From: Orenia metallireducens
Lineage (GTDB): Bacteria; Bacillota; Halanaerobiia; Halobacteroidales; Halobacteroidaceae
Length of the DNA stretch: 64,000 bases
Reading direction: 5' to 3'
Assembly: GCF_001693735.1 (NCBI RefSeq)
Contig: NZ_LWDV01000010.1
Location: forward strand, 773,415-837,414
Below are positions 24,672 through 35,049 of this stretch, piece by piece. Position 1 is the first letter of the stretch. Every line of letters begins with the position of its first letter. The position numbers and the translations under genes are program-made. The notes beneath the pieces are model-generated. The model did no database searches, was not told the DNA's origin, and saw only the letters and a list, made by a program, of their open reading frames with translations.

Positions 24672-25436
24672 TTATTTTAAATTCAATAGTTTCTTTGCAT
24701 TTGCTGTTGTTACTTTTGCAACCTCTTCTAGACTAATACCTTTAATCTCTGCTATCTTCTCTGCTACATTTATAACAAATTTAGATTCATTTCTCTTTCC
24801 ACGATGTGGGGCAGGAGTTAAGTAAGGAGCATCAGTCTCTATTAAGATATCCTCTAAACTTATATCTTTGACAACTGCTCTTAAATCTTTAGCATTATTG
24901 AAAGTAATTACTCCACCAAAAGCAAGATAAAAACCCATATCTATAATTCTCTTAGCAGTGGCTAAATCATAGGCATAACAATGTAAAATCCCTTGTAAAC
25001 CTTCAGCTGATTCATCTAAAATCTTAAGGGTATCCTCTTTAGCATCACGACTATGGATTACAACTGGTAAATTAAGTTCTTTAGCTAATTGTAATTGCTT
25101 CTTAAAGGCTTCTTGCTGCTCTTTTCTTGGAGAGTTATCATAATAATAATCTAATCCAATCTCACCAATTGCAACTACCTTATCATTTTGAGCCAGTTCT
25201 CTTAATTCAGTATAGTCATCTTCATTAATACCTTTTGCATCATGGGGATGAACACCTACAGCAGCATAAATAAAGTCATACTCTTTAGCCAAATTTACAG
25301 AGTTACGACTAGATTCCATATCAGCACCAACATTGACTATCTTCTTTACTCCAGCATCATAAGCTGCTTGAATTACCCCATCCCTATCTTTATCAAATCG
25401 ATCAAAATCTAAATGTGCATGAGTATCTATAAACAT
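24672..25436 (-). CDS. tatD: TatD-family metal-dependent hydrolase
   Basis: A 254-residue TIM-barrel DNase-like hydrolase. FIDTHAHLDFDRFDKDRD gives the first metal ligands (HxH), and GEIGLDYYYD, VIHSRDA, ILHCYAYD and ETDAPYLTPAPHRGKRN give the rest. The role in DNA repair or quality control is debated. It lies 95 bases downstream of metG, matching the B. subtilis order metS-yabD. The gap between the two holds an inverted intergenic repeat. Confidence 0.93.
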   Translation of the reverse strand: MFIDTHAHLDFDRFDKDRDGVIQAAYDAGVKKIVNVGADMESSRNSVNLAKEYDFIYAAVGVHPHDAKGINEDDYTELRELAQNDKVVAIGEIGLDYYYDNSPRKEQQEAFKKQLQLAKELNLPVVIHSRDAKEDTLKILDESAEGLQGILHCYAYDLATAKRIIDMGFYLAFGGVITFNNAKDLRAVVKDISLEDILIETDAPYLTPAPHRGKRNESKFVINVAEKIAEIKGISLEEVAKVTTANAKKLLNLK

Positions 25437-25447
25437 AATATCACCCC

Positions 25448-25527
25448 TAAATCAGTAACTAGTAACAGGTAACAAGTGACAAGTTCTTAATTACTTACTG
25501 GTTATTCGTTACTTGTCACTCATCACT
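25448..25527. repeat. Inverted intergenic repeat (GTAACAAGTGACAAG type)
   Basis: AGTAACAGGTAACAAGTGAC and GTTACTTGTCACTCATCACT are roughly inverted copies between metG and tatD. Similar but not identical sequences built on TGTACAGTGTACAG lie at about 32615-32705 and 34070-34100. Confidence 0.45.
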
Positions 25528-25531
25528 GAAC

Positions 25532-27478
25532 TTACTTCACTCTTGCCCCACTATCGATATCTCTATCAACTGTAGTTACAGTCAATTCTCCTTCATCATT
25601 AGAAGCTGCCAAAATCATACCATTTGATTTAACACCAAAGATAGTAGCAGGCTTTAGATTAGCAACCATAACTACCTTCTTACCTACCAAATCTTCTGCT
25701 TCATAATGCTTAGCAATTCCAGCAACTAATTGGCGCTTCTCTTCACCTAATTGAACCTGTACCTTAAGTAATTTATTACTTCCTTCAATCTGTTCTGCTT
25801 CTAACACCTCAGCTATCCTTAATTCTAATTTGCCAAATTCATCAAAAGTTATATATTCTTGTTCAGACATCTTATCTTCACCCTTTTTCTTATCTTTACT
25901 TTTCGCTTTATTCTCTTCCTCTAATTGCTTATAATATTCTTCAGCATCTATTCTAGGGAAGATTGGATCACCATTCTTAACTTTAGTACCAGCTTTTAAC
26001 TTACCTTTAGCTTTAGCATCTTCCCAGCTCTGCTCTGTTAAATTCTCTTCAATACCTAATTGCTTCCACATCTTAGCTGGTGCTTCTGGTAAGAAAGCAA
26101 CTAAAGTAATCGCTACTCTTCTTAAAGTATCTAAAAGGTTATACAATACTGTTCCTAATTCATCATGTTTATTCTCATCCTTAGCCAAGACCCAAGGAGT
26201 GGTCTGGTCAATATATTTATTGGTTCTTCTAATTAAATTCCATAGCTCTTCTAAAGCAACACTAAATTGCAAGCTCTCTAGATTCTCTTCTAAAGATTTA
26301 AAGGTACTAGCAGCTACCTCTGCTAAATCAGCATCAAATTCAGTCTCTACTTTTGCTTCTGGAACTACTCCATCAAAGTACTTATCGACCATTGCTACTG
26401 TTCTATTCAATAAGTTTCCTAAATCATTGGCTAAGTCAGAGTTGATTCTCTGAATAAAGTTATCTGTAGAATAAGAACCATCAGTTCCAAAGGCAATCTC
26501 TCTTAATAGGTAGTAACGGACTGCATCTACCCCAAAGTCATCGATTAACTTAACTGGATCGATTACATTTCCTTTAGATTTAGACATCTTTCCACCATCA
26601 ACTAGTAAGAACCCATGACCAAATACCTTCTTAGGCAGAGGTAAATCTGCTGCCATTAAGATAGTTGGCCAGATAATTGTATGGAATCTTAAGATATCCT
26701 TACCTACAATATGGATATCAGCAGGCCAAAATTTATTGAACTTTTCTTCATCTCTATTCCAATCAATACCTGTTAAGTAACTCGTTAAGGCATCAAACCA
26801 AACATAAATTACATGCCCTTCATCAATCGGTACTGGAATTCCCCAATCAAAGGTAGTTCTAGAGACACACAAATCTTCTAATCCATCTTTGATAAAATTA
26901 ATCATCTCATTACGTCTTTTAGCAGGCTGAATAAAATCAGGGTTCTCCTCTAGGAACTCTAATAATCTATCTTGATATTTGGACATTTTAAAGAAATAGC
27001 TCTCTTCTTCTGTCCACTCTACAGAACGATTACAATCTGGACAATTACCATCCTCATCTAGCTGTCTCTCCATCCAGAAGGTTTCACAAGGTGTACAATA
27101 ATACCCTTCATACTTACTCTTATAGATATCACCTTTATCATAAACCTTCTTAAAGATATACTCTACATCTTTTCTATGTTCATCACTAGTAGTCCGAACA
27201 AACTCTGTATAATCTACCTTAAGTTTATCCCATAAATCTTTAAAAGTTGCCACTACCCCATCAACATACTCCTTAGGAGACATATCATGTTTAGCAGCAG
27301 TCTTTTGGATCTTCTGACCATGTTCATCAGAACCAGTAATCAGTTCACACTCATACCCCTGTAGCTTCTTAAATTTAGTAATCGTATCTGCTGCTGTTGT
27401 CGTATAAGTATGACCAATATGTAGCTTATCATTTGGATAATAAATCGGTGTAGTTACGTAAAAATTCTTATCACTCAT
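25532..27478 (-). CDS. metG: Methionyl-tRNA synthetase
   Basis: A 648-residue class I synthetase that charges tRNA-Met. PIYYPNDKLHIGHTYT carries the HIGH motif, KMSKSKGN carries KMSKS, and CETFWMERQLDEDGNCPDC is the zinc knuckle. The C-terminal 110 residues (about 540-648, FGKLELRIAEVLEAEQIEGS) are a tRNA-binding domain that makes the enzyme dimeric. A lysine-rich linker precedes this domain. Expression is controlled by a Met T-box leader directly upstream. Confidence 0.97.
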   Translation of the reverse strand: MSDKNFYVTTPIYYPNDKLHIGHTYTTTAADTITKFKKLQGYECELITGSDEHGQKIQKTAAKHDMSPKEYVDGVVATFKDLWDKLKVDYTEFVRTTSDEHRKDVEYIFKKVYDKGDIYKSKYEGYYCTPCETFWMERQLDEDGNCPDCNRSVEWTEEESYFFKMSKYQDRLLEFLEENPDFIQPAKRRNEMINFIKDGLEDLCVSRTTFDWGIPVPIDEGHVIYVWFDALTSYLTGIDWNRDEEKFNKFWPADIHIVGKDILRFHTIIWPTILMAADLPLPKKVFGHGFLLVDGGKMSKSKGNVIDPVKLIDDFGVDAVRYYLLREIAFGTDGSYSTDNFIQRINSDLANDLGNLLNRTVAMVDKYFDGVVPEAKVETEFDADLAEVAASTFKSLEENLESLQFSVALEELWNLIRRTNKYIDQTTPWVLAKDENKHDELGTVLYNLLDTLRRVAITLVAFLPEAPAKMWKQLGIEENLTEQSWEDAKAKGKLKAGTKVKNGDPIFPRIDAEEYYKQLEEENKAKSKDKKKGEDKMSEQEYITFDEFGKLELRIAEVLEAEQIEGSNKLLKVQVQLGEEKRQLVAGIAKHYEAEDLVGKKVVMVANLKPATIFGVKSNGMILAASNDEGELTVTTVDRDIDSGARVK

Positions 27479-27507
27479 CTTTATTCCTCCTATTTTTTAG
27501 TTAAATA

Positions 27508-27760
27508 TAAAAAACCCTCATCCCTAAATTTAGGGACGAGAGTTTAAATTTCGTCGCGGTACCACCCTAATTGCTATAAACCTGATTATATAGCCACTCT
27601 TAAGCTGATAACGGTAGCAACCCGATATGACCTACTAGATTTCAACCATATAGCTCCAGGACCATCTTCAGTATTCTTACTATTACTGGTTCTCAACCTC
27701 CGCCCAGCTCTCTGTAAATAGTTTAAATACTTACTCTTCCTTTCTCTGCTTTTACCTATA
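27508..27760 (-). promoter_or_regulatory. T-box riboswitch, AUG (Met) specifier
   Basis: On the minus strand the T-box core AGGGTGGTACCGCG (27555-27568) is followed by a terminator hairpin with a run of T (27509-27546). Stem I shows AGAGAGCTGG, GGTTGAGAACC and TGAAG-ATG-G-TCCTGGAG. The specifier ATG is at 27663-27665, followed by the usual purine. Uncharged tRNA-Met should favour readthrough into metG. Confidence 0.93.
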
Positions 27761-27794
27761 TATACAACAATAAACTGATTCTCTTCAATATCTA

Positions 27795-27862
27795 TAAATC
27801 CCCTACGGGTTCTTTGAACCCTTCGTAAACAATAAGTGCCTAAAAAAAACTACTAAGCACTT
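27795..27862. repeat. Two nested hairpin repeats
   Basis: CTACGGGTTCTTTGAACCCTTCGTA is one hairpin. Next to it AATAAGTGCCTA...TAAGCACTTATT forms another with an A-rich loop. The first resembles GGGTTTAACAACCCTTCGTAC at 5260. They lie between the receptor gene at 27981 and the metG leader. Confidence 0.45.
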
Positions 27863-27980
27863 ATTGACTCTACTCTGCCTTTATCCCATATATAATAAAA
27901 ACCAATCTCTAATTTATTATCTCCAACTTAACTTAAAATATACCAAAATATAAGTAGCTTTGTCAAGGACATTAGAATTA

Positions 27981-29219
27981 TTAGTTAGATAAGTTTATCT
28001 CTTCAACCAATTTCTCTAAATCGGCTACAACCGCCTCCAATTTACTAACAGTTTCTGAAGATTTTTGTGCTTCAACGGACTGTTCTTGACTAATAGCAGC
28101 TACTTCTTCTGCAGAAGCAGATATCTCTTCTACAAAACTTGCTATATCCTCACTAGAAGATACAGCCTTATCTAAAGCCACATCTAATTGATTTACTTTA
28201 TCTTTAATAGTAATAAACTCTTTATTAGCTTGATTAATGATATCTAAACCAGTATCAGCCTTTTCACGACCAACTTGCATTTCTTTTACAGTATCTTCAG
28301 ATTGTCTTTTCATCTGTTTAATTAACTCTACTATATCTTCAGCAGACTTATTCGATTCTTCTGCCAACTGTCTAATCTCTTCAGCTACTACTGCAAACCC
28401 TTTACCATGCTCTCCAGCTCTTGCAGCCTCAATACTAGCATTTAATGCTAATAGATTTGTCTGTTCAGCTATATTAGTAATAGCTCCAACAAAATTACTA
28501 ATCTCTTGAGTAAAGCTATTTAACTTGTCCACTGTTGTTGCAGAATGATTGATACTTAAGTCAATCTCTTCCATTATCTCTACAGCACGGCTGATAATCG
28601 CATTTCCTTCATTAGCAGCATTGGAGATATCTCTAATAGATATCTGATTATTATCAGTAATATTCCCATTTATTCTTTGGATATTATCTGATAGCCCTTG
28701 AATTAAATTAACATTCTGCTCAGCACTACTTGCTACCTCTCCAATAGCTTCAGCAGACCTAATTGCCATCTCATCTGCTTGTCTAGTAGATAGAGATAAT
28801 TCTTTACTTACTTGACTTACCTCAGTAGTAGTATAATTAATCTCTTTTAACATCTTATTCATATCTATTATCATATTACCCAACTCTCGCTGCAAATAAC
28901 CTATTTCACCAGAACGATGAAATTTTAAATCTTCTTCTTTTAGCTCATCTTTTCCTATATTCTTTACTAACTTAATCATCTCTTTAATAGGTCTGATAAT
29001 CATAAACTCTGTTAAAGCTTGTATCACTATCATACTTATAATAATATTGGTAATAGCCGAAATGATAACTGGATTTAGCCCCATAGAGTGCTCCATAATA
29101 TATCCTTTTGCAACCTCAGCAAAAGTAGGCCCTGCCAATAAAGAGAGTAATAATACTAAAGCAAACCTATACCTCAAACTCAATCCTATATTAGAAGGTT
29201 TCTTGAATTTTAACTTCAC
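27981..29219 (-). CDS. Methyl-accepting chemotaxis protein without outer sensor
   Basis: A 412-residue receptor. Two adjacent membrane segments lie at about residues 15-38 and 46-72, with almost no loop between them for an extracellular ligand domain. A HAMP-like segment follows ([15 protein letters not shown]). The signalling domain has the conserved hairpin tip [32 protein letters not shown]. It should signal to CheA/CheW and may sense the membrane or cytoplasm. I prefer the GTG at 29219, ten bases after GGGGGGG; an upstream start at 29246 would precede that site. It is a tandem paralogue of the next gene. Confidence 0.9.
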   Translation of the reverse strand: MKLKFKKPSNIGLSLRYRFALVLLLSLLAGPTFAEVAKGYIMEHSMGLNPVIISAITNIIISMIVIQALTEFMIIRPIKEMIKLVKNIGKDELKEEDLKFHRSGEIGYLQRELGNMIIDMNKMLKEINYTTTEVSQVSKELSLSTRQADEMAIRSAEAIGEVASSAEQNVNLIQGLSDNIQRINGNITDNNQISIRDISNAANEGNAIISRAVEIMEEIDLSINHSATTVDKLNSFTQEISNFVGAITNIAEQTNLLALNASIEAARAGEHGKGFAVVAEEIRQLAEESNKSAEDIVELIKQMKRQSEDTVKEMQVGREKADTGLDIINQANKEFITIKDKVNQLDVALDKAVSSSEDIASFVEEISASAEEVAAISQEQSVEAQKSSETVSKLEAVVADLEKLVEEINLSN

Positions 29220-29358
29220 TTTTTCACAACCCCCCCATTTATACATTCTAACTATATATTGAATTCTACAAAATAATACTAATTCCTTCTTTATAGACCA
29301 GTTCTGAAAACAAATTATTTAATAGACTGTATATTAAAATCAATCTTTAGTAAAAAAT

Positions 29359-29393
29359 AAAGGAATTTCTAAGAATATTCTCAGAAATTCCTT
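29359..29393 (-). terminator. Terminator of the second receptor gene
   Basis: AAAGGAATTTCT and AGAAATTCCTTT pair around AAGAATATTCTC, which itself can pair. It lies just after the stop codon at 29406. Confidence 0.8.
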
Positions 29394-29405
29394 TATCTCA
29401 ATAAC

Positions 29406-30638
29406 CTAATCTCGATATAGCTGTAAATCTTCAACTAGCTGTTGTAAATCGGTTACTAATATATCTAGCTCATTTGCTAAAGCTGATGTCTCTTGAGCAT
29501 CTGCAGACTGCTCTTGACTAATAGCAGCTACCTCTTGAGCTGCACCAGAAATATCTTCTGTAAATGTAGCAACCCCCTCCATAATCTCCATTACACTATC
29601 TAAAGTATTATGGAGGTTATCTACTCTATTTTTTATATCAGCAAAGGATTGATCAGCCTGATTAATAACTTGAAGTCCTGAGTTGGCTTTTTCTCTACCT
29701 ACTCTCATCTCTTCAACAGTAGCCTTAGATTTTTTAGTCATATCTTTAAGTAAAGCAACTATATCCTCAGCAGCAGTATTAGACTCTACTGCCAACTCTC
29801 TGATTTCTTCAGCTACCACTGAGAAACCTTGACCAGCTTCACCAGCTCTAGCTGCTTCAATAGATGCATTTAACGCTAATAAGTTTGTCTGTTCTGCTAT
29901 CCCTGTGATAGCATCTACAAAACGACTAATATTTTGAGTAAATTCATTCATCTCTTCTACTATAACTGTAGATCTATTGATTCTTTGAGCAAGTTCTGTA
30001 ATCATATTAACAGCATCACCAATAACTTCCGTACCGGTATTAGCAACATTGGATACAGCTTGAATAGAGTAATTAGTACTACCAGCAATACCGATTATCT
30101 CTTTAATACTCATCTTTAATCCCTGCACCAGATTAACCTGCTGTTGTGACTTAAAGGCTATATCCTGTATAGAATGAGCTGCTTGTTGACTCATCATACC
30201 TGATTCCTCAGAAGCTCTAGCCAAATTATTACTTATATCTCCTACATGCTCAGTAGTATTATTAATCTTCTCTAACATCTTAGTCATACTTATTATCATC
30301 TTATTTAACTCTCTTTGTAAAGAGCCTATCTCATCATTACGTTTTACTTTATTCATACCAATATCGAAATTTCCCTTAGATACTTGACAAGTTAACTTAG
30401 TCATCTCAGTAATTGGTTTTATAATTAAACGATTGGTCAACAATAAAATCATACTAGTTATAATAATCCCTTGAATAACTGTTGTAACATAAATCAAAAA
30501 CTCTCCCTGATAGATATTACTTGAAATGAGTAGATTTAATTTATCAGCAATAAATGAACCTATAAACAAAGATACAATTACTGCAAGAATAAATTTAATC
30601 TTTAAACTTATCTTTAACTTCTTTCCCCGCTTCTTCAA
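29406..30638 (-). CDS. Methyl-accepting chemotaxis protein without outer sensor
   Basis: A 410-residue paralogue of the receptor at 27981, with the same plan. Two close membrane segments lie at about residues 12-32 and 44-66, then HAMP ([20 protein letters not shown]), then a cytoplasmic signalling domain with [32 protein letters not shown]. The loop between the membrane helices is about ten residues, too short for a sensor domain. The pair probably arose by tandem duplication. GGGGGAGG precedes the ATG. The stimulus cannot be read. Confidence 0.92.
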   Translation of the reverse strand: MKKRGKKLKISLKIKFILAVIVSLFIGSFIADKLNLLISSNIYQGEFLIYVTTVIQGIIITSMILLLTNRLIIKPITEMTKLTCQVSKGNFDIGMNKVKRNDEIGSLQRELNKMIISMTKMLEKINNTTEHVGDISNNLARASEESGMMSQQAAHSIQDIAFKSQQQVNLVQGLKMSIKEIIGIAGSTNYSIQAVSNVANTGTEVIGDAVNMITELAQRINRSTVIVEEMNEFTQNISRFVDAITGIAEQTNLLALNASIEAARAGEAGQGFSVVAEEIRELAVESNTAAEDIVALLKDMTKKSKATVEEMRVGREKANSGLQVINQADQSFADIKNRVDNLHNTLDSVMEIMEGVATFTEDISGAAQEVAAISQEQSADAQETSALANELDILVTDLQQLVEDLQLYRD

Positions 30639-30744
30639 GCTAATTCCTCCCCCTTATATTCTTATGACTCCAATATCACTACATTATTTATTCTACAATA
30701 TTATCAAATTACCTTTAATTTAAATAAGATTAGTAATTTTCATA

Positions 30745-32592
30745 TTATTCTATTCCTTCATAAATTTTACCAAAAATCGATTTTCTAGCAGTAACTTTAC
30801 CCTTCTCTGCTAGCTGATTTAATTTATCTTCTAAAGCATTTCTATCTAAGATTATATCTAATTTATTATTAATCTCCTCTAATTTTGATACCATATCATT
30901 CCCGTCTATGGGTAAACTATCTACAATGGCTTGATATAACTTTTCATCCTCTGCTTCACTATGGTGCTTTAATTCCTCAAAAGGATTTTCAGTATGAGGA
31001 CTTTCAGTCTTAGAAGCTCTAATCCTAACTGCTAAAGTCCTTCCAAAGATAGCTGAAGAAACAAAGGTATCTCCAGAACGCAAGTAAGGTAGTCGTTTAG
31101 CTTCTTCTGCTGTCAAATCTGTCTCCTGCTTAATCGTCTCAATATCACTAGCTCTAACAGTTCTAAAGACAAATTTAGTATTCAATTGTGCCGTTACTGT
31201 CTCATCTAATAGGGTTGGTCTTTGGGTAGCTAAGATCAAGAAAGTTCCATACTTTCTTCCTTCTTGAGCTATCTCTTTAATTACCTTATTTGCTGGAGCA
31301 TCATATCCTTTTGGGGCAAAGTTATGAGCTTCATCAGTTGCAATTACAAAAGGCGGAAAATATTCTACCTCCTGCTGACGATATTGAGCATCTTTATAAT
31401 CTCTTCTCTTACGATATAATGTGCCTAATACATAGGTAGCAAACACCTGTAGTAACCAGATTGGACCTTGGATAACTACCAGCTTACGCTCTTTAATTCC
31501 TACTTCAATTTGGTCAATACTATGGCTAAATAGCCCTTCCCTCTCTAAACGATTTAATCTCCAGATTAAGCCACTAACTGAACTTGGAGGCAAATTACCA
31601 TATGCATCTAGTAGCTCTAAATACATCTGATATTCTTCCTTTAAGTCACCCTCTACTGCCCCGCTCTTCACATCTCGTTCTAAGCGTTTTCTGCCCAACT
31701 CTTGGGCTTTTTGGAGATCTTCCAATCTTCCCTTAAAACTCAATAGACTATCCCTCTTATGATGTAAGCTTTGAACAGCATTGATCATAGAATCACTTAA
31801 ACTACTAGCTGCTGCTAATAGATCAGATAGGTCTTTGGTACTTAAATCAGTAAAATTTACCCCTACAGTCTGTCCAATTTGATAAGCTTCAAAAGCATTA
31901 CTAAAGTCTTTAGTATACTTTTGATCTAGCCCCTTGAAATTTGTACTAAAATCCATCTCAAAATGGGGATCAAAGACAACCGTTGGCACTCTCAACTTCA
32001 TTAGTTCTTCTAAGATAACCCTCATTCCAAAGGACTTACCTGAACCAGAACCACCTATAATTCCAATATGGGGATATTGGTGCATAGCCTTAACCTTAAA
32101 GTTAAAGGGAACCCCCTCCTGAGAAACTACCTTTCCATTTTCAAATAAAGGGGCAATATCCTTTAAATCTTCATCCATCTCTTGGCTCATCTCTTCTGTT
32201 CCTTTGATTACACCAAGAACCAATCCTTCTTCTGGCTTTTCTTTAACCAATAGATTCTTTACCTCACTAAATTCAGGAGTTACTACATTAGAGCCAGTTT
32301 TAATTGGATAAGGTGCTTCTTCAAGTAATCTCACTTTAGCAATATTGATCTCATCTTCAGAGATGTTATAGCCTATACTCTGCAAAGAAGCAATAACACC
32401 TTTATCTACAAATCCCTTATCTATCGATAATGGTATATATCTATTATAAGCCTGTGTCTCTACAACTTCACCTAAAGGTGTACCTAAACTTTCATCTACT
32501 ATCTTTAGCATCTCATTGATTCTAAATTTTCTCTCTTTAGAGGCTACATAAACCTCCTGTTGAGTAGTCAAACCTACTACTTGCATATCCAA
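30745..32592 (-). CDS. herA: HerA-like ATPase/helicase
   Basis: A 615-residue DNA translocase of the HerA/FtsK superfamily. The N-terminal 130 residues are a HAS-barrel-like region. Walker A is GGSGSGKS (residues 180-187), and Walker B is FVIATDEAHNF. TQRPTLLDETVTAQLNTKFV near residue 460-480 is the sensor/arginine-finger region. HerA rings pump DNA and stimulate the NurA nuclease during end resection in archaea. The adjacent upstream gene is a NurA-domain protein, so the two very likely form a complex. The C-terminus may add an oligomerisation helix. Confidence 0.9.
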   Translation of the reverse strand: MDMQVVGLTTQQEVYVASKERKFRINEMLKIVDESLGTPLGEVVETQAYNRYIPLSIDKGFVDKGVIASLQSIGYNISEDEINIAKVRLLEEAPYPIKTGSNVVTPEFSEVKNLLVKEKPEEGLVLGVIKGTEEMSQEMDEDLKDIAPLFENGKVVSQEGVPFNFKVKAMHQYPHIGIIGGSGSGKSFGMRVILEELMKLRVPTVVFDPHFEMDFSTNFKGLDQKYTKDFSNAFEAYQIGQTVGVNFTDLSTKDLSDLLAAASSLSDSMINAVQSLHHKRDSLLSFKGRLEDLQKAQELGRKRLERDVKSGAVEGDLKEEYQMYLELLDAYGNLPPSSVSGLIWRLNRLEREGLFSHSIDQIEVGIKERKLVVIQGPIWLLQVFATYVLGTLYRKRRDYKDAQYRQQEVEYFPPFVIATDEAHNFAPKGYDAPANKVIKEIAQEGRKYGTFLILATQRPTLLDETVTAQLNTKFVFRTVRASDIETIKQETDLTAEEAKRLPYLRSGDTFVSSAIFGRTLAVRIRASKTESPHTENPFEELKHHSEAEDEKLYQAIVDSLPIDGNDMVSKLEEINNKLDIILDRNALEDKLNQLAEKGKVTARKSIFGKIYEGIE

Positions 32593-32614
32593 CCACCTTT
32601 CCTATATATAATTT

Positions 32615-32708
32615 ACAGTTTACAATGTACAGTGTACAGTTAAATATTTAAAGAGCTTAGAACAGAATTAAATTCTATATTTTTTAACTTTACTGTCAAC
32701 TGTACACT
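32615..32708. repeat. TGTACAGTGTACAG-type inverted repeat
   Basis: TTTACAATGTACAGTGTACAG is mirrored by CTGTCAACTGTACACTG about 50 bases on. The pair fills the gap between nurA and herA. A related piece (TTGTACACTGTATACTGTCAAC) lies at about 34072. Confidence 0.45.
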
Positions 32709-32712
32709 GCTC

Positions 32713-33732
32713 TTAGTAAACTCTATCTGCTCTTTTAGAATGGAATAATCGTTGTTTTAAGGTAGGGTCTAGATAATTATCAATCACCATCTCCATCATC
32801 TTATTACTAATTCTAACTTCCTCATCAACGATATCAAGCCAGATTGGAATTCCCCTTCCTGCTTCTGGAGTCAAAGAATATACTAAACTAGCTACATCAG
32901 TTATTGCTCCACTCTGCTCTTTTAATATATCTATTCCAACTACCCCAGGATCACGGGAACTTCTAACAAAAGCCTTTTTAAGTTGATCCTTAGAATCCCC
33001 AAATAACATCATCTCTCCTAATCCTAATAATCCAAACATTAGCTCCCTATCATACATTTCAGTCATTTTATTAGGTAGATCATCACCTAACAGTGTACTT
33101 ATATCACGGGTACCTATCTCTTCAATAACCCCTATAATTAAGACATCCCTCTCTAAAGCTAGCTCTACTAGCTCTTCCCACTCTTCTTCTGCCTGAATCT
33201 TATATCTAATTAAAGAACCGTCCATCATAATTAAACTGGGATTATACTTTAAGATACTATCCCTTGCTACTAAGACTTCTAAACAGGCTAATAGAGAACT
33301 TCTAATCTTACCTGCTATTTCCTGTGGGTATATCTTATCATTTTCATCTTCCTGATTATTTGCTATAGAAAATTTCTTTTTAATCATATCCATATCATCT
33401 TCAATTAAGGGACTAAAAATTCTCTGCTTTACAATTCCATCTTGACTTCTATCAGTACTTTTAGCCAAAGCCTGTAATAACTCAATATAATGAGGATAGA
33501 CCTTTCCTTGTTTATTTACAGAACCATCTACACCAATAATGGGTCTTCCTTGCATCAATTTATCTATCTCTACTTTCTCCATCCTATTTAAATTAATGAA
33601 CTTCGCCACCTTACTAATTAATCTACGTAAATCCTTTCTAGCAAGATTAGATTGATTTTCATACTTCTCTTTTAACTTATCATTACAATCCTTTAACAAG
33701 AACTTTAAATCTTCTGTTAAAAGCATCTTCAT
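32713..33732 (-). CDS. nurA: NurA-domain nuclease
   Basis: A 339-residue protein with an RNase H-like NurA domain. IIGVDGSVNKQG near residue 66-77 and LIMMDGSLIRYK near residue 170 carry the acidic residues expected for manganese-dependent 5'-3' nuclease activity. The charged helix at 15-60 may contact DNA or HerA. It stands directly upstream of herA, 120 bases apart, as in other bacterial and archaeal pairs. Start choice between TTG 33738 and ATG 33732 is open; AAAGG lies six bases before the ATG. Its role may be in repair of DNA ends. Confidence 0.85.
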   Translation of the reverse strand: MKMLLTEDLKFLLKDCNDKLKEKYENQSNLARKDLRRLISKVAKFINLNRMEKVEIDKLMQGRPIIGVDGSVNKQGKVYPHYIELLQALAKSTDRSQDGIVKQRIFSPLIEDDMDMIKKKFSIANNQEDENDKIYPQEIAGKIRSSLLACLEVLVARDSILKYNPSLIMMDGSLIRYKIQAEEEWEELVELALERDVLIIGVIEEIGTRDISTLLGDDLPNKMTEMYDRELMFGLLGLGEMMLFGDSKDQLKKAFVRSSRDPGVVGIDILKEQSGAITDVASLVYSLTPEAGRGIPIWLDIVDEEVRISNKMMEMVIDNYLDPTLKQRLFHSKRADRVY

Positions 33733-33738
33733 CACCAA

Positions 33739-34197
33739 CCTTTATTCTTAATCTTCAACATCTACAAAGGACTTCCTCCTTAATTCATTTTCTTTTATTT
33801 ACCAAGTAAAATATTATCTGCTGATAGTTAATAGTATCTTTTAAGGTAGATACTGCATCACTTTTACTCTTTAAAAGTAACCAAACCTACGGGCTTTACC
33901 TTCGGGGTTATAAAGCAACCCCTACGTAGCAGAGCCCACTAACTTAGCAATCAGAATAACTAGCTATTATCACTAACTAGATTCTTTATTCAAAATTTGA
34001 TTAAACTCTTAAATTTTAGCTCAATTCTTGCTTCGTTCAAACAGAAATTTTTTCGCTTTAAAGGTCTTAATTGTACACTGTATACTGTCAACTAACATGA
34101 AACTGTCCTAATGTCCCCATATTATTCTCTGACTGTTATAGAAGACAGAAGATTAAAATATACAAAAAGAAGAGCTTCTCCAGCCCTCCCTTACAAT
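33739..34197. other. Gene-free stretch with hairpin repeats
   Basis: About 460 bases between nurA and rsmI hold no gene. At 33890-33935 CTACGGGCTTTACCTTCGGG and TAAAGCAACCCCTACGTAG can fold on each other. At 34072 there is a TGTACACTGTATAC piece. Both resemble repeats elsewhere in the window. Confidence 0.45.
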
Positions 34198-35049
34198 TTA
34201 TATATTAACCTTTATTTTAGTGGCAATCTGATAAACTTCATTTTTTGGTAAAGAACGTAGTTTAGCTACTTCTTTGATAGCTTTCTTCTTAGTCAAGCCA
34301 TCTGCCATCAGGCTCTCTAAATGCTCTAAAATAGATAGACCTCTCCACCCCTCTAGCTCTTCATCTTCCTTAATTACTCCGCCTTCAACAACCAAGACCA
34401 TCTCACCTCTAGGGGAATCCTCTTTAAACTTCTCTAACAATTCACTGACCTTGCCAGTGATGGTCTCTTCAAACTTCTTAGTTAGCTCTCTACATAAAGC
34501 TATCTTCCTATCCCCTAATACCTCTAAGATATCAGCTAAGGTCTTAGTCAAACGATGGGGTGCTTCATAAAATATTAGTGTCCTCTCTTCCCCTTTTAAG
34601 CCCTCTAAATAACTTCTTCGTTCATTCTTCTTGCGAGGTAAAAAACCTTCAAAAGCAAATCGGTCTGTTGGCAGCCCGGAAATAACTAAAGCTGTAGTCA
34701 TAGCTGTAGGACCAGGAATTGGAACAACCTTAACCCCTTCCTCTCTAAGTAAAGAGATTAATCTATAACCTGGATCAGAGATTCCAGGCATCCCTGCATC
34801 AGAGACTAAAGCAACATCTAAGCCACCTCTTAATCTCTCTAAAAGCTCTTTACTCTTCTCTAATTCATTATGTTCATGATAACTGGTTAATTTGGCTTCA
34901 ATCTGATAATGATTCAATAATTTTCGAGTATGTCTAGTATCCTCAGCAGCAATCAAATCAACCTCTTTTAATATATTTAGAGCACGTACAGTAATATCAT
35001 CTAAATTACCAATTGGAGTCCCACAAACATATAAAATCCCTTCACCCAT
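34198..35049 (-). CDS. rsmI: 16S rRNA 2'-O-ribose C1402 methyltransferase RsmI
   Basis: A 283-residue tetrapyrrole-methylase-fold enzyme that methylates the ribose of C1402 in 16S rRNA. GILYVCGTPIGNLDDITVRA, AEDTRHTRKLLNHY and ALVSDAGMPGISDPGYRLI are hallmark motifs, with PGPTAMTTALVISGLPTDRF after them. It overlaps the GIY-YIG gene by eight bases and ends the conserved tmk-to-rsmI string (yabC in B. subtilis). Confidence 0.96.
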   Translation of the reverse strand: MGEGILYVCGTPIGNLDDITVRALNILKEVDLIAAEDTRHTRKLLNHYQIEAKLTSYHEHNELEKSKELLERLRGGLDVALVSDAGMPGISDPGYRLISLLREEGVKVVPIPGPTAMTTALVISGLPTDRFAFEGFLPRKKNERRSYLEGLKGEERTLIFYEAPHRLTKTLADILEVLGDRKIALCRELTKKFEETITGKVSELLEKFKEDSPRGEMVLVVEGGVIKEDEELEGWRGLSILEHLESLMADGLTKKKAIKEVAKLRSLPKNEVYQIATKIKVNI

